From Fasciola hepatica (Eukaryota > Platyhelminthes > Trematoda > Plagiorchiida > Fasciolidae): DNA of 64,000 bases. The notes below the pieces were generated by a model. It saw only the letters and a list, made by a program, of their open reading frames with translations, was not told where the DNA came from and did no database searches. Below are positions 1-12,539 of the stretch, in pieces. Position numbers and translations under genes: made by a program. The stretch spans positions 5,478,501-5,542,500 of the forward strand of contig CANUEZ040000180.1 in assembly GCA_948099385.1 (NCBI GenBank). The letters are read 5' to 3'. Numbering within the stretch: position 1 is the stretch's first letter; every line of letters starts with the position of its first letter.

Positions 1-1860
1 TATGTAATTTTTCTAAAGCTGTGAGCGGTGAATTTTCCGTTCACAATTTGGTTTCCTGCTATCTGGGTAATGTGACTCAGCATTGGCTGGAGGATAAACT
101 ATCGCAATTTGGAGCACCTAGTCCTGTGTATTCAAATCGGCAGAGTAGGAAGATGTGTGTCACAAGAAGCAACCACTTCGTCTACTCTCGTCAATTTGGA
201 ACATGGAAAATGTCAGCTTAAACCCCAGTGGAATAAGCTAAATTGGAGGCTTTCACAGTGCAATATTGATAGACTGGGAGATCTGTTGGGTTAATGTGAA
301 GGTAAGGAAATATTTCGTGTCAAATATTTCGTGTTTAAAAAGAATATATTGAATGACGAATCACGAGGAGCGTCGATTCGCCGAATGCTAATGGATTCGA
401 TATTGCATTCAGTAAGGTCATCCTGAAATATCAGGTCTGGTTAGAGGAACAGACTTCAAGAGCTTTTTGTCTAGTCTATTCCACTGTAATATTTCTTCCT
501 ACCGCTTTAAGATTGTGATCGACCAGGTTAGACGAAACTCTTGCGTTAGTCCACGTGCAACTTACTTTGGTCTCACCGTAAAACATTGTACCGTGCTGAA
601 ACAAGCCTGCTCACATCACGAACACTGACCACTTGGTAACTAAAGAACACAAAGGCGTTCCGTGTTATCTTTCCTATCCGTGAAGAACGCCAATCGATAA
701 TGTCAACAAACTGGCCAATTCGCATATGGCGTTGATCCACATACGTGTGAGAACGTGAATCAATAAAGGAGAGATAAGGAACATTCATTTATAGGCAAAC
801 TGTTACATAAAGTCTTTGTGCACATTGTTATCCAAATATTAATGCGCTGATTTGTCTATATCCCAAGCATTTATGGCATACAGAGAAAGTGCATTACCCT
901 ACTCCTCCAGCACTGAAAATAAATTTTCCGCCACAGTCAAATCAGGGTTTCTTTGTGATTGCATAAATCACTGAGTAATTTCACTTCATTATACACAGAA
1001 AACACGGAGAGCTAACAGGCTGTTTTTTCGGTAACACCATCCTCATGGCTAACGCCGTTACATTTGTAGGTTAGAAAGGTACAAATTGTGGAAAATGTCT
1101 GCGTGTTAAAATGGGATTGGGTAGTCGTCAAAATTGGTGTTGCGGGGTTAGGGAATATAGGAAGGGAACTGTTTTTCTTCTGTGGCTTGGAAACGGACTA
1201 GTGGGGAAATGAACATAATTTCGGGGATTATCCAGTTCTGGTTTAAACTAGGCTCAAAGTTTGGGCCACACTGAGTTCCACGGTCGGTCTCGGACCGCGG
1301 CCAAGGCAGTTTGAGTGCTTCACCAAAACTTATGTGAGAACAAAGTGATGGATTGAGTAATCTGACAGTTATAAACTCTGCTGTTGCTGAATGTTCTTTT
1401 CGACCGACCTCCGGTGCGTTCGCTGGGACTCTATAGACTATTTTCAAAGTGTTGTCGTTTACGTAATGTCCAGTGTCCTGCCCGGTGCGCCACAAGGAGC
1501 ATGGTGACAGATTTTCTGTTCCCCGTGGTCAACCAAGTTGATTTAAGTTCTTTGATCCTTTGTATTAGTTGCCGAGTCGTTCTAGGCGTAAAACTTGCCA
1601 AACAAGACCAAAGAGACGGATAGGTTAGCATGGATGAGGTGAGGACAGTTAACCTGTCTTTTGGGTTCGTTGAGATCATTGATCGAATGGCTATATACTC
1701 AACCACTTTTTCAAAGCAGATGACAAAAGCGAGTTACCAATAAGATGATTGGAAAAGACAATCCATCGCACCTCGTGCCCGCTTCACTGAACCATCAAGG
1801 ATCTCAGCGATCCCAAAATATAAATGACCTGTTCTCATCACATTCATCTTAACCTATCCG
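1..1860. other. No recognised gene
   Basis: No convincing coding frame or RNA gene was recognised here. Open frames are short and have no familiar motifs. Around 1384-1600 on the plus strand a short stretch reads Leu-Pro-Gly-Ala-Pro-Gln-Gly-Ala, which faintly resembles the start of a LINE reverse-transcriptase B motif, but stops follow at once, so I do not call it. The stretch is probably intergenic or intronic DNA with old repeat debris. Confidence 0.4.
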
Positions 1861-1974
1861 ATTGTTCCACATAATTTCCCAGATACATGGGTAGAAAAAC
1901 AGTAGAACACCCGTGCATTTCTGAAGGTCGAAGCGCGTTTCCAGAATTCATTTCCAATAAAAACCCATGCCCAA

Positions 1975-2056
1975 AATCCAATTCGAGTCGGTCGCTGCCA
2001 GGATTGTCTGACCACGCAAGAATCAAAAACCCATCCGACATCAACAGTCATATCGA

Positions 2057-2104
<48 letters not shown>

Positions 2105-4270
2105 CACTCAAGGCCGTGATCGCCCAGTTCGAAACAGACAGATTTGTCCTGAAAAAAGTTTAAAACTACGGGAAATAGTTCCTCAGACTGAATTCTCTAC
2201 ACTCTCACATGCGGATCTTTCGATTTCCTGAGATCGTCTTACCGAATATTCAAATTTCTGATTCATTGTTTGCTGCCCAATCAAAATTCAGTACTCACAC
2301 CTCGATCGCCTATCATCTTCCCATCTCAAGCAGCTTCGTCGCAGGAAGGAATATGCCTCCAAATACCACAAACTGTCAGTCGTCAAGATTCTAACAAATC
2401 AATCAAGACTAAGCTATACCGCCTCAATTCCATCTACACGCATAACCTTCGAGCTAACAGAAGCCATCGTGGCACACGAAAGCTCTTGAAAGATCTAACC
2501 GGTGACCTATCCAATAGCGACTCAACTACAATTGACGTTGACGAGTTCAGCAAATCATTCAACGGAGCAGCAGGACCTTTCGTTCTTGTACTTCTTGAGG
2601 AATTCTAATCTCAAGGACCTCCATTTTACATCCCCACCGTAGACGTCTACAAGGAACTGCTTCTCCTTAACTGCGGAAAATCATATGGACTGGACGCACT
2701 CAAACGTATAATGGTCAAGGAGTGTGCGGTCACTCTCAGCCCTATTCTCGCTGATCTTTCCAACCAATGTCTGAAAGAAAGAAAAATTCCAGACCGTTGG
2801 AGAATAGCAGCTATAATTCCCATTCCCAAAAAAACGCTCTTCGAAACTCCGTCTCATTGCGTACTATTCTGCCTCTCTTAAAGTCGTTGAAAGGTTGGTT
2901 CTTCAACGATCGAACAGAAATTTCACTGTTCCCGATCCTGATCAGTTCGCTTACCGACAATCACGTTCCATCCTCGATGCCCTCGTCATCTTGACACACT
3001 TTGCATTCTGTCCCAACTTGACAGGAAGAGTAAAACAGTGAAAATATGCCACCTTAACTACAATGACGCACTCAGCTGCGTCGACAGAAACAAGCCACTT
3101 TCATTTCTCTCCGTCTCCGGTACTGAGCATTCATTTGTTTCTTTGTTGACAGGTTGCTTTCACAATCGTCAGCAGTTCACTCATTATAACCTCTTCTTTT
3201 GTTATCATGAGCCGTGGGGTTCCCAAGGGATCATACTGTCCCCATTTCTATTTTCTACGTACATTTATACTATTACTGTACATGAAAATACTCCTCGCAT
3301 CAAATATGCGGATAATGTCATATTTGGTATGTTGTATGTTTGCCAATCTAAATTTCATACCCTCCGAAATGGTATCATTCAAATTTCAGATCAATCTAAT
3401 GCTCATAACTCAGACCTTACCCGAGTTAAGTATGGTGAAACTGTATTTTCGCTTTTTGAACGATAGTGAGCAATCCGGATTTTCAAAACGATTGCACTTC
3501 TACTACAATGGATGGGGAACAGTTGAATCACCTTGAGTCTGTGAAGTAACTTGGAATACTGCCTGACCGTAATCTTACTTGTTCCAAACATTTCGGTCTC
3601 ATTTTTGGGAAAAATGGAATCTTGTCCTTCTGTGTCACCTCTTAAATTCCACTGCGTGCCTACTCATCTTATCAAACGCTGTGTCTACTCACGTGTCCTA
3701 CATCACTGGCTAAATGTTTCACGTTATCATCTTCATACACCAATGCATCCTGCCACTCTTACTTCACTACTCTCCTGTAATATTTCCTGATCTACTGGAA
3801 AAAGATTTTCATTCAACATACCGTGGTTTGGCTATCATCAGTCGTGTTTCTTTGAACTTCATAGCCTCTCTCATCAACAAGATATGTGATCTATACATCT
3901 TCACTTGTGAAAAATTCCCTATGAGGATTCTTGTGAATCCCATTCATCCCCTTTGGCATGACCTGTCTGTTCACCATTCACAACCTCTCCACACTTTCCG
4001 AGTTTAGACTCATCCCATTCCGTATAAATTTTTATCGCAACTCAACAGTGCCTCATTTAGCACGTGTTATTGTAAGCAAAGCAAATGTTGCAGAGGAAAG
4101 TCGCAACAACCTCGATGGTTGAACCCTGATTCTAGTTTGTTCGTTTTTCTGCCCATGTTCTCAATGGATCCAAACCGACAGTTGTCATTTTCACTCCTTT
4201 TTATGGCTGAAATGGGAATTGTTAACTAAAAGAAGTTCTCACTACAATAGAATAAAACACAACACAACAA
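1975..4270 (+). mobile_element. CR1/jockey-like LINE relic, copy A (left arm)
   Basis: This is a damaged non-LTR retrotransposon, readable only by switching frames. The region at 2650-2830 gives the pre-palm reverse-transcriptase block (CGKSYGLDALKRIMVKE, then IPDRWRIAAIIPIPKK). About 2930-3000 gives DQFAYRQSRSILDALVILTH. About 3205-3340 gives the B motif as RGVPKGS and the catalytic C motif as KYADNV, where Asn replaces the second catalytic Asp. About 3640-4120 gives the C-terminal domain, including LKFHCVPTHLIKR and PLHHDL-like residues. Frameshifts and stops are frequent, so it cannot encode a working enzyme. The frame upstream of 2100 is interrupted by a CA microsatellite. AT-rich sequence near 4240-4270 is likely the 3' end. 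Assignment to the CR1/jockey group is from motif style; the exact clade is not determined. Confidence 0.8.
2058..2102. repeat. (CA)n microsatellite
   Basis: An almost pure CA dinucleotide run of about 45 bp lies inside LINE copy A. The matching position in the right arm, near 8041-8053, has only about six repeats, so the run has expanded on the left side only. Homology to the right arm continues on the outer side of the run, but at clearly lower identity. Confidence 0.95.
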
Positions 4271-4798
4271 AAATAACTTCTCCAAACAGAATCGAAATTT
4301 GTTTATCAATGACCGAAACTATCTACGGTGAATTCGAACCTCAGTTTTAAAGATTATTCAGTTTTGACTGCTTATTAAACGCAGTCTCTCAAGCTTCACA
4401 CAAATTCATCATGTTAACCACAGTCACGCAATTTCCACTTCTAAGAAAACGTTACAGGGCTAATGTAAACAATAATAAATAAATGTTACGGAAATTTTAT
4501 CCCCAACTCTTGTTTTTGTATGACTTGAAAATCAAGAACGAAGATCGCATAACGAAGAAAATATCTATTTATTCAAATTTCAACACTTTCTTTTACATGA
4601 TGTACAGCGCCTTCCCGTCACTGTCATTAACTCCTTGCCTGCACCGCAATGGACTCCTACGAAAAATGATTTCTTCACAGGAAGCCTAAGTGACAAAAGA
4701 AACATTACTTTACAGAAAACCTACTCAACCTGGGTACTGGATCAGTGTACGTAGTAGAAGATTTACGCAATTGGTGGTTAGGTAATGTGACTCGCAAT
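2105..4798 (+). repeat. Left arm of giant inverted repeat
   Basis: This segment is the reverse complement of 5344-8037. Paired positions sum to 10142 from about 2209 to 4798, so there is no net insertion or deletion along about 2.6 kb. Identity is nearly perfect over most of the arm. Differences cluster towards the outer end, for example near 2250-2285 and three substitutions near 2535-2560. The arm holds LINE copy A and then about 530 bp of non-LINE sequence (4270-4798). Sharing of that flank means the arms were duplicated or gene-converted as a block rather than formed by two independent LINE insertions. Confidence 0.95.
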
Positions 4799-4870
4799 CG
4801 TTCATCCAGGGTTCGATTTCGGGTGAAGCCTGTGTGGATCGGTACTGTTAATGAGGCCTAACAAGGGTCA
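4765..4870 (+). mobile_element. tRNA-derived SINE fragment (family 1)
   Basis: A tRNA-like promoter is visible: an A-box-like stretch (TGGTGGTTAGGTAATGTGA) and a B-box-like GGGTTCGATTTC near 4809-4821, followed by a short body. It resembles the copies at 24345, 62605 and, reversed, 12540. The inner end of the inverted repeat (4798) falls between the two boxes: the A-box half is in both arms, while the B-box half is only on this side. Confidence 0.6.
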
Positions 4871-5343
4871 ATCAGTTGTACATTACGCTTTCATGGTTTG
4901 AAATGGTGATTTGAGCGTCGACACCGCAGGTCGAATCATAAGTCGAATTGCTAAACACTTTAGCAAAGGCGTCTTCAAAATTGTCCTGCAATTCAGTAAT
5001 CAGAAGAAAGGCGCGCTGGTAAGGGTAGACGCGCATTTTTGTAGCTATGTCCTGTAAGCGCCAGTACAAGCGAGCATGTGAAAACGCAAACACGTATGCA
5101 AGTGCGTGAGTCAGTGATGTACGTAATCGGAGGCGTAAGACAGTTTGTACGATCGGATTAAGTCGTGCAAAATAGTGCATCACATGATACGAGCCGATTG
5201 GTCAGTATCGTCCGAGACCGAAGCACGACAAACGTCAACTGTGTACGTGTGTGCACGATTGCAAGCGTGCGTCCATGATTGTACGGGGTGTAAGTCATGC
5301 GTGCGTGTGTGAGCGCATGACTGTGCGAGACAAATACAACAAA
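4799..5343. other. Spacer between inverted-repeat arms
   Basis: This 545-bp unique spacer separates the two arms. It starts with the B-box half of a SINE and then has GC-richer sequence with scattered GTGTG and GCGTG runs. No coding frame is recognised. In a folded transcript it would form the loop of a very long hairpin. Confidence 0.8.
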
Positions 5344-8037
5344 ATTGCGAGTCACATTACCTAACCACCAATTGCGTAAATCTTCTACTACGTACACTGA
5401 TCCAGTACCCAGGTTGAGTAGGTTTTTTGTAGAGTAATGTTTCTTTTGTCACTTAGGCTTTCTGTGAAGAAATCATTTTTCGTAAGAGTCCATTGCGGTG
5501 CAGGCAAGGAGTTAATGACAGTGACGGGAAGGCGCTGTACATCATGTAAAAGAAAGTGTTGAAATTTGAATAAATAGATATTTTCTTCGTTATGCGATCT
5601 TCGTTCTTGATTTTCAAGTCATACAAAAACAAGAGTTGGGGATAAAATTTCCGTAACATTTATTTATTATTGTTTACATTAGCCCTGTAACGTTTTCTTA
5701 GAAGTGGAAATTGCGTGACTGTGGTTAACATGATGAATTTGTGTGAAGCTTGAGAGACTGCGTTTAATAAGCAGTCAAAACTGAATAATCTTTAAAACTG
5801 AGGTTCGAATTCACCGTAGATAGTTTCGGTCATTGATAAACAAATTTCGATTCTGTTTGGAGAAGTTATTTTTGTTGTGTTGTGTTTTATTCTATTGTAG
5901 TGAGAACTTCTTTTAGTTAACAATTCCCATTTCAGCCATAAAAAGGAGTGAAAATGACAACTGTCGGTTTGGATCCATTGAGAACATGGGCAGAAAAACG
6001 AACAAACTAGAATCAGGGTTCAACCATCGAGGTTGTTGCGACTTTCCTCTGCAACATTTGCTTTGCTTACAATAACACGTGCTAAATGAGGCACTGTTGA
6101 GTTGCGATAAAAATTTATACGGAATGGGATGAGTCTAAACTCGGAAAGTGTGGAGAGGTTGTGAATGGTGAACAGACAGGTCATGCCAAAGGGGATGAAT
6201 GGGATTCACAAGAATCCTCATAGGGAATTTTTCACAAGTGAAGATGTATAGATCACATATCTTGTTGATGAGAGAGGCTATGAAGTTCAAAGAAACACGA
6301 CTGATGATAGCCAAACCACGGTATGTTGAATGAAAATCTTTTTCCAGTAGATCAGGAAATATTACAGGAGAGTAGTGAAGTAAGAGTGGCAGGATGCATT
6401 GGTGTATGAAGATGATAACGTGAAACATTTAGCCAGTGATGTAGGACACGTGAGTAGACACAGCGTTTGATAAGATGAGTAGGCACGCAGTGGAATTTAA
6501 GAGGTGACACAGAAGGACAAGATTCCATTTTTCCCAAAAATGAGACCGAAATGTTTGGAACAAGTAAGATTACGGTCAGGCAGTATTCCAAGTTACTTCA
6601 CAGACTCAAGGTGATTCAACTGTTCCCCATCCATTGTAGTAGAAGTGCAATCGTTTTGAAAATCCGGATTGCTCACTATCGTTCAAAAAGCGAAAATACA
6701 GTTTCACCATACTTAACTCGGGTAAGGTCTGAGTTATGAGCATTAGATTGATCTGAAATTTGAATGATACCATTTCGGAGGGTATGAAATTTAGATTGGC
6801 AAACATACAACATACCAAATATGACATTATCCGCATATTTGATGCGAGGAGTATTTTCATGTACAGTAATAGTATAAATGTACGTAGAAAATAGAAATGG
6901 GGACAGTATGATCCCTTGGGAACCCCACGGCTCATGATAACAAAAGAAGAGGTTATAATGAGTGAACTGCTGACGATTGTGAAAGCAACCTGTCAACAAA
7001 GAAACAAATGAATGCTCAGTACCGGAGACGGAGAGAAATGAAAGTGGCTTGTTTCTGTCGACGCAGCTGAGTGCGTCATTGTAGTTAAGGTGGCATATTT
7101 TCACTGTTTTACTCTTCCTGTCAAGTTGGGACAGAATGCAAAGTGTGTCAAGATGACGAGGGCATCGAGGATGGAACGTGATTGTCGGTAAGCGAACTGA
7201 TCAGGATCGGGAACAGTGAAATTTCTGTTCGATCGTTGAAGAACCAACCTTTCAACGACTTTAAGAGAGGCAGAATAGTACGCAATGAGACGGAGTTTCG
7301 AAGAGCGTTTTTTTGGGAATGGGAATTATAGCTGCTATTCTCCAACGGTCTGGAATTTTTCTTTCTTTCAGACATTGGTTGGAAAGATCAGCGAGAATAG
7401 GGCTGAGAGTGACCGCACACTCCTTGACCATTATACGTTTGAGTGCGTCCAGTCCATATGATTTTCCGCAGTTAAGGAGAAGCAGTTCCTTGTAGACGTC
7501 TACGGTGGGGATGTAAAATGGAGGTCCTTGAGATTAGAATTCCTCAAGAAGTACAAGAACGAAAGGTCCTGCTGCTCCGTTGAATGATTCGCTGAACTCG
7601 TGAACGTCAATTATAGTTGAGTCGCTATTGGATAGGTCACCGGTTAGATCTTTCAAGAGCTTTCGTGTGCCACGATGGCTTCTGTTAGCTCGAAGGTTAT
7701 GCGTGTAGATGGAATTGAGGCGGTATAGCTTAGTCTTGATTGATTTGTTAGAATCTTGACGACTGACAGTTTGTGGTATTTGGAGGCATATTCCTTCCTG
7801 CGACGAAGCTGCTTGAGATGGGAAGATGATAGGCGATCGAGGTGTGAGTACTGAATTTCGATCGGGTAGCAAACAATGAATCAGAAATTTGAATATTCGG
7901 TGAGACGATCTCAGGAAATCGAAAGATCCGCATGTGAGAGTGTAGAGAATTCAGTCTGAGGAACTATTTCCCGTAGTTTTAAACTTTTTTCAGGACAAAT
8001 CTGTCTGTTTCGAACTGGGTGATCTCGGCCTTGTGTG
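5344..8037 (-). repeat. Right arm of giant inverted repeat
   Basis: This is the reverse complement of 2105-4798, as described for the left arm. Small differences include one codon near the inner end (Glu in the left arm, Lys here, in the frame at 5453-5659) and a few substitutions near 7570-7610. The inner boundary is abrupt at 5344. At the outer end, homology to the left copy continues for about another 80 bp, to about 8130, at roughly 80 percent identity. Confidence 0.95.
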
Positions 8038-8130
8038 AAATGTGTGTGTGTGGTCTATATGACTGTTGATTTTGGATGTGTTTTTGATTTTTGCTTGGTC
8101 AATGAATCCTGGTAGAGATTGACTCACAGT
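5872..8130 (-). mobile_element. CR1/jockey-like LINE relic, copy B (right arm)
   Basis: This is the minus-strand twin of copy A, with the same order of reverse-transcriptase blocks and the same inactivating changes, including KYADNV in place of a Tyr-Ala-Asp-Asp motif. Shared defects mean the element was already dead when the arms were made identical. The outermost part is diverged: the frame at 7990-8247 shares only a patch with the left copy (SLPGFIDQAKIKNTSKINSH here, SLPGLSDHARIKNPSDINSH there). It ends close to a SINE fragment at 8165. Confidence 0.8.
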
Positions 8131-8164
8131 AGAAATTTGGGGGACGATGTGCATTGCTGATATG

Positions 8165-8270
8165 CTCTGATAATAGAGGTACCCGAGTCCAGTGCTTCCG
8201 AATGCATGATTTATCGGATGACCTGAATTCCTTAGTGAACGACGCAATCATTCACGTAAAATTTTTCTTT
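8165..8270 (+). mobile_element. SINE body fragment (family 2)
   Basis: The sequence around CAGTGCTTCCGAATGCATG followed by CGGATGACCTGA matches the body of the complete SINE at 28563-28770 and the fragment at 12161. Only the 3' body is seen; no A or B box precedes it. It is a diverged, 5'-truncated copy. Confidence 0.55.
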
Positions 8271-8824
8271 CATAATGGCCACTATTTCGTGCTGCGGTGT
8301 TTGACAGATGGGCTTTTCGTTGTGCACAGGTCAATTTAGGTAGCAGTTTTGTCCACAGAATTGTGTCAGGCAACCCTGATCATCAGTCCCACAATTTTTT
8401 TTGTTCTATATATAATGCAACATTGGGATCTGATTGAACATTCTGATCTAAACACTAATGATCCAACTTCACATTGGTGGAGTCCACTGCTGTATTTGTA
8501 CGTTCTCGATGGGAACCGGACACAAACCATATTCATTTCTGTCATCCCGTGAGTTAGAGTGGACTCGTTTAGAAAGAAAAGTGTCACCTTATTATGACCT
8601 GTTTCATTCTCACGGTGGAACTGAACTCCCGCACCAGTTTGTGCTTTATAATTAGATAGACCACAGAATTGTCCGTCCAGTTAACTTTGATCTCAAATAG
8701 GTTCTGGACTGATAAGGGGTCATTTTATGCCAGTTATTCTGTTTTCTTAACTTACTAGACTCATCTTTGGACTGTTTGTGGCAGAGGTTGCTGTAGGAAG
8801 GCGGGAAGCAGGGAGAACGGTAAC
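8271..8824. other. No recognised gene
   Basis: Nothing specific was recognised. The short open frames on both strands lack familiar motifs and overlap each other, as expected of non-coding DNA. Confidence 0.4.
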
Positions 8825-9080
8825 ATCAGCCTCATTTCATATTCGACATCAGGTGTCCCCGAAAAATCCGTTCCCGCGCAATTCTCAGTTCAGCTGACGT
8901 GAACAATTATGACCGACATGTGAATTGGTCTTGTCCACCCATGGGGTCAAAGGAACTGACTGAATGCGTGCGTGATTGTACCGGGTGGAAAGGTAGAGAA
9001 GGATTTGTCGTGAGATTTGGGCAGACGGCACGAAATCGTGGACTGGCAAGTCACGCGAATGTTCGCTCGTGACCAGTAAC
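8825..9080 (+). repeat. Dispersed repeat C, copy 1
   Basis: A diverged repeat shared with 55300-55560. Common landmarks in order are CCTCATTT, CAATTCTCAGTTCA, a TGAC motif with TGAA, GACCGACATGTGAATT-type sequence, then a GAATG..TGCGTGC block. The two copies are alignable by eye but clearly diverged. The repeat type is unknown; length and lack of coding content suggest a SINE or a non-autonomous element. Confidence 0.5.
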
Positions 9081-10862
9081 CTCGCGTAAAGGACACGCGA
9101 TGTAGAGTAGGGGAAAAGTTCGAGAAAGTAGAATGAAACGAACTGATTTGGGCAGAATATTTCTTCCAGTCAGGCAATCCCATGAGTACACGTTTGTCCT
9201 GTTCTGATGAATCTCGCTTTTGCATATTTTGACACACGAATCTGATTCCACCGAGAAAATTAATTAACTCCGACACGGTTCAAATGCAATCTCGTTGTAT
9301 GTTGTGTCTGATCTGTTAGCTAGGTTATAAAGTCAGAAGGGGGAGTTTTGTAGAATGTTATGCACCGAGCTGTTCACTTCCGATAATATTTGACTAAAGT
9401 TTAGCACGGACAATAAATCAGTTTCATTTTATACAACTGGATAATTGAATTTGTACTGCTAGCAGCATCAGGTAAACACATATGACAGAAAATCCATTGG
9501 AATGGTATCAGAACCCAACCGGTGGCAAACATTTTTGCAGTCAATTTCTTTTATTCGCCCAGAATGCTGTTGCATCATCTAACCAGTGAGTCATGAACAC
9601 TTTTCGGTTCAGAATACGCAGCTGGAATTTAGGAAATTTGACATGAGTTGATTCACTTATGCTGATGACCCGATATTTTATTTCTGTGGCAATAAACGAT
9701 GTGCATATTAATCGTCGAGGTGATTCACATGTTACAGATGCGCTAGCGCAGTGGCACTTGGAAACACAGATGAACACGAACAAAGGTGTGGCACCCTATG
9801 CTCTCGACCAGTTTCATCACAATACCAAATCAAAAGGACTTCTCGGTCTCGATATTTTTCTTCGAGGTGAAATTGAGCTCGTGTGAATTAGGGAGCAAGG
9901 AGAACAAAAGATTGGTTTGGTTCGCCTCGGAGAGGGCCAGGTAGGTAATTATCTATACTTTTGAGGAGACTCTCAAAAATCAAGATGCATAGTTTTTCCT
10001 AAGGACAGACAAACCGGGACCACATCCTAAAGACCAGATCCCCATTGGTTCGGAAAATAACACTGATCTTTAAAGATTCGTCCAAATTCATGTTTCCGGT
10101 TGCTTAGTGATTCCATGATTTACAAGTTTTATCAACCACACTATGGTTGCTTTCAACACAACACAGCTTTAGAGTCAAGAGTGAGACCATCTGTATTCCT
10201 CCCCACATCCCGCCGTAAGGCTTGTGTGGTGCAGTACGCATACTACTCATTGAATAAGTAACCGGCTGATTTCTCGAAAATAATTATGCACGGTTGTGGA
10301 GTAACAAGTGCGGCGACTACGTCAGAGAAACCGAACGCAGTAAAATAAGGAGGAGCGTGCAAACCACAAGATTGTGTCCTCCGACGAGATAACTACTGCC
10401 TTAAAGTGGACTGGACAGTTGAGATGCAAATAGACATTGTTGTTATGGTTGATTGATTTCGTTGATCTCCGAACTGGTAGCTTCCGTGTGGGTCCTAACA
10501 CTGGAATTATGCTGATACTTGGCTTGTTCCTCTGGTTTGCAGCATCACACCAGAGTACTGGGTGCGATGTCGTGTTCAGATATCATTAATAAAACGATAA
10601 AATCAACAGCTCTTAAACGGAAGCATTTAGTTTACTTTAAAAATTCTCCCGAACAATTATTGCCTGTTATCCCTTGGGATTTGCGCGATACTACCTGTGT
10701 TCACTTCCCGTGAACAAAGGACAAATGTTGCGGCCACTTCTTGGGGAAAATGACTTTTTAAAAGACATGGGTTCTGATAACATAAAAACTCATTTTTACT
10801 AACAGAAGTCCGTAGAAATCCCATGAGAATAAAATCTAAATTAAATTATTTCTGACTTGAAG

Positions 10863-10933
<71 letters not shown>

Positions 10934-12160
10934 CTGTATTAGCCACAGTACAAAATGATCTAAGACCAGCTGGTTCTCTGTCGTGTCCTCTTCTCCTTAG
11001 TGTATACCTGTTTCATTATGGAGAACAGTCACGGGCTGTTTACTTCTGCAGACGTCAAAAACCGTGATCAGCTCCCATGATGCACCTATTTGTAGCGATT
11101 TGCTATGATATCAAAAGCAACGAACACAGCTGATCACCAACGGACCTGTTCGAGAACGAAGACCAGGAGAATCACCGGATTTTCGGTTGGAGTGAAATCC
11201 CGTGAGCGACGGATCCGTCATCGGTATTCCCGGAAGCACTGGAACGTATCGTCAGTTTGAGTACTACGATAGCAAATTGTTTTGATCCAGCGCATTGTGC
11301 TTGCGGATCAAATTAAAAAAACAGCTTGGATTAGAATGATTTCGGGTTGTTCTCAAGAATGAAGTCAGACGTGAAAACATCCAATGTCTCGATCAAACAG
11401 CCTTTACTTTTCTGGAGCCCTAAATGTGGAATCTTCAATGGCACACATCTAATAGTTGGCGTCCAATGTCAGACAAATAAGAACGGAGTGATCATCGTCG
11501 AACAGCTAGCAACATAATCAGTACACAACACACGTTAGCAAATAACATACAGCGTAACACAAATACTGTTTGATTTCTCATGGGTCTTAAGAGTTGAATC
11601 GAATAATCGATAAGTCGATCAATCCACTAATTCCCGACTTCGTATGAACATGTTTGTGTGTGTTGCTAGTTGTGATAGTTGCAGCTAGACAGCAATTACT
11701 CCCATTAATTCATAACCATTACTGGTGAACCTGTGTCTGCTTTACATACGTAAAGTCACCTGGTACCCACGAGTTCCAATTTCGTCCTTGGATTGGCTAG
11801 CTCATCAGATTCTCGAGCAGACCTTACCGTGATGCAGTTTGTATACTAAGAAGACGTGGCATTTGTCCATCGAAGGTGAGGATCCAGCAACTATGTGGTA
11901 AAGGACTCCACTAGTAACTGAATAGCACTGAAGCATCGATCAAAAATTACTCAGTTTTTTGATTCAAAAGAGCAACTTCATTGTAACGGACTTCTATGGG
12001 TCGTTGAGATATGCGTAACACAATCCAATAAACGCCAAGCTTCCAATTGTGGGTTTCAATACGGTTCTTTATAAAATAATCGTAAATATGACAAAGAAAC
12101 TGTACAAACCTCAGCAATAACCCATCTGTGAATCAGGGTCTGCCAAGTGCAAACAAATTC
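9081..12160. other. No recognised gene; contains a TA microsatellite
   Basis: About 3 kb without a recognisable gene, RNA or mobile element. It contains a long TA run at 10866-10932. Open frames are all under about 85 codons and have no known motifs. Confidence 0.4.
10866..10932. repeat. (TA)n microsatellite
   Basis: An uninterrupted TA run of about 67 bp. Unlike the TA runs at 18.9 and 44.5-45.6 kb, no hammerhead repeat is found beside it. Confidence 0.95.
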
Positions 12161-12290
12161 ATGATGTGCTCTAACAAGAACGAAACTCGAGTCTGGTGCT
12201 TCCGAGTGCAGGTTGGTCGGATGACCTGCGGTTTGTGCTTGAAAGGTGGAGTCCGAAGGACAGTCAGCTAAACGAATTCACGATCGCTTG
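12161..12290 (+). mobile_element. SINE body fragment (family 2)
   Basis: It matches the 28563-28770 SINE from GCTCTAACAAGA through GTCTGGTGCTTCCGAGTGCA and GGTCGGATGACCTG, to the GTCCGAAGGACAGTC region. The tRNA-like head is missing, so it is 5' truncated. Confidence 0.7.
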
Positions 12291-12539
12291 AGATTCGAGC
12301 GGTCAAGTCAAGTAAATGTCTGTGGGAAATGCGGGTCAACGGTCATGGAACGAAATCAATGCTCGCACCAGTCAGCGGTCATTTAAGGTCAATGTTCAAC
12401 GAATGAGCAGGTGAAGCACAAAACATTACCAGTTATCGGCAGTAGGAAATTAGATAACGCACGATATGAGATTCATCATGCAGTATATAAACCCAGCGCG
12501 CCACTGGTCAACATGAAAGCTTTGTACACCTCTTTCATC

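Noticed and set aside
1384..1600. Possible reverse-transcriptase motif B (GAPQGA) on the plus strand
   Set aside because: Only a few residues match, and stops follow at once. No motif A or C could be placed at the right distance.
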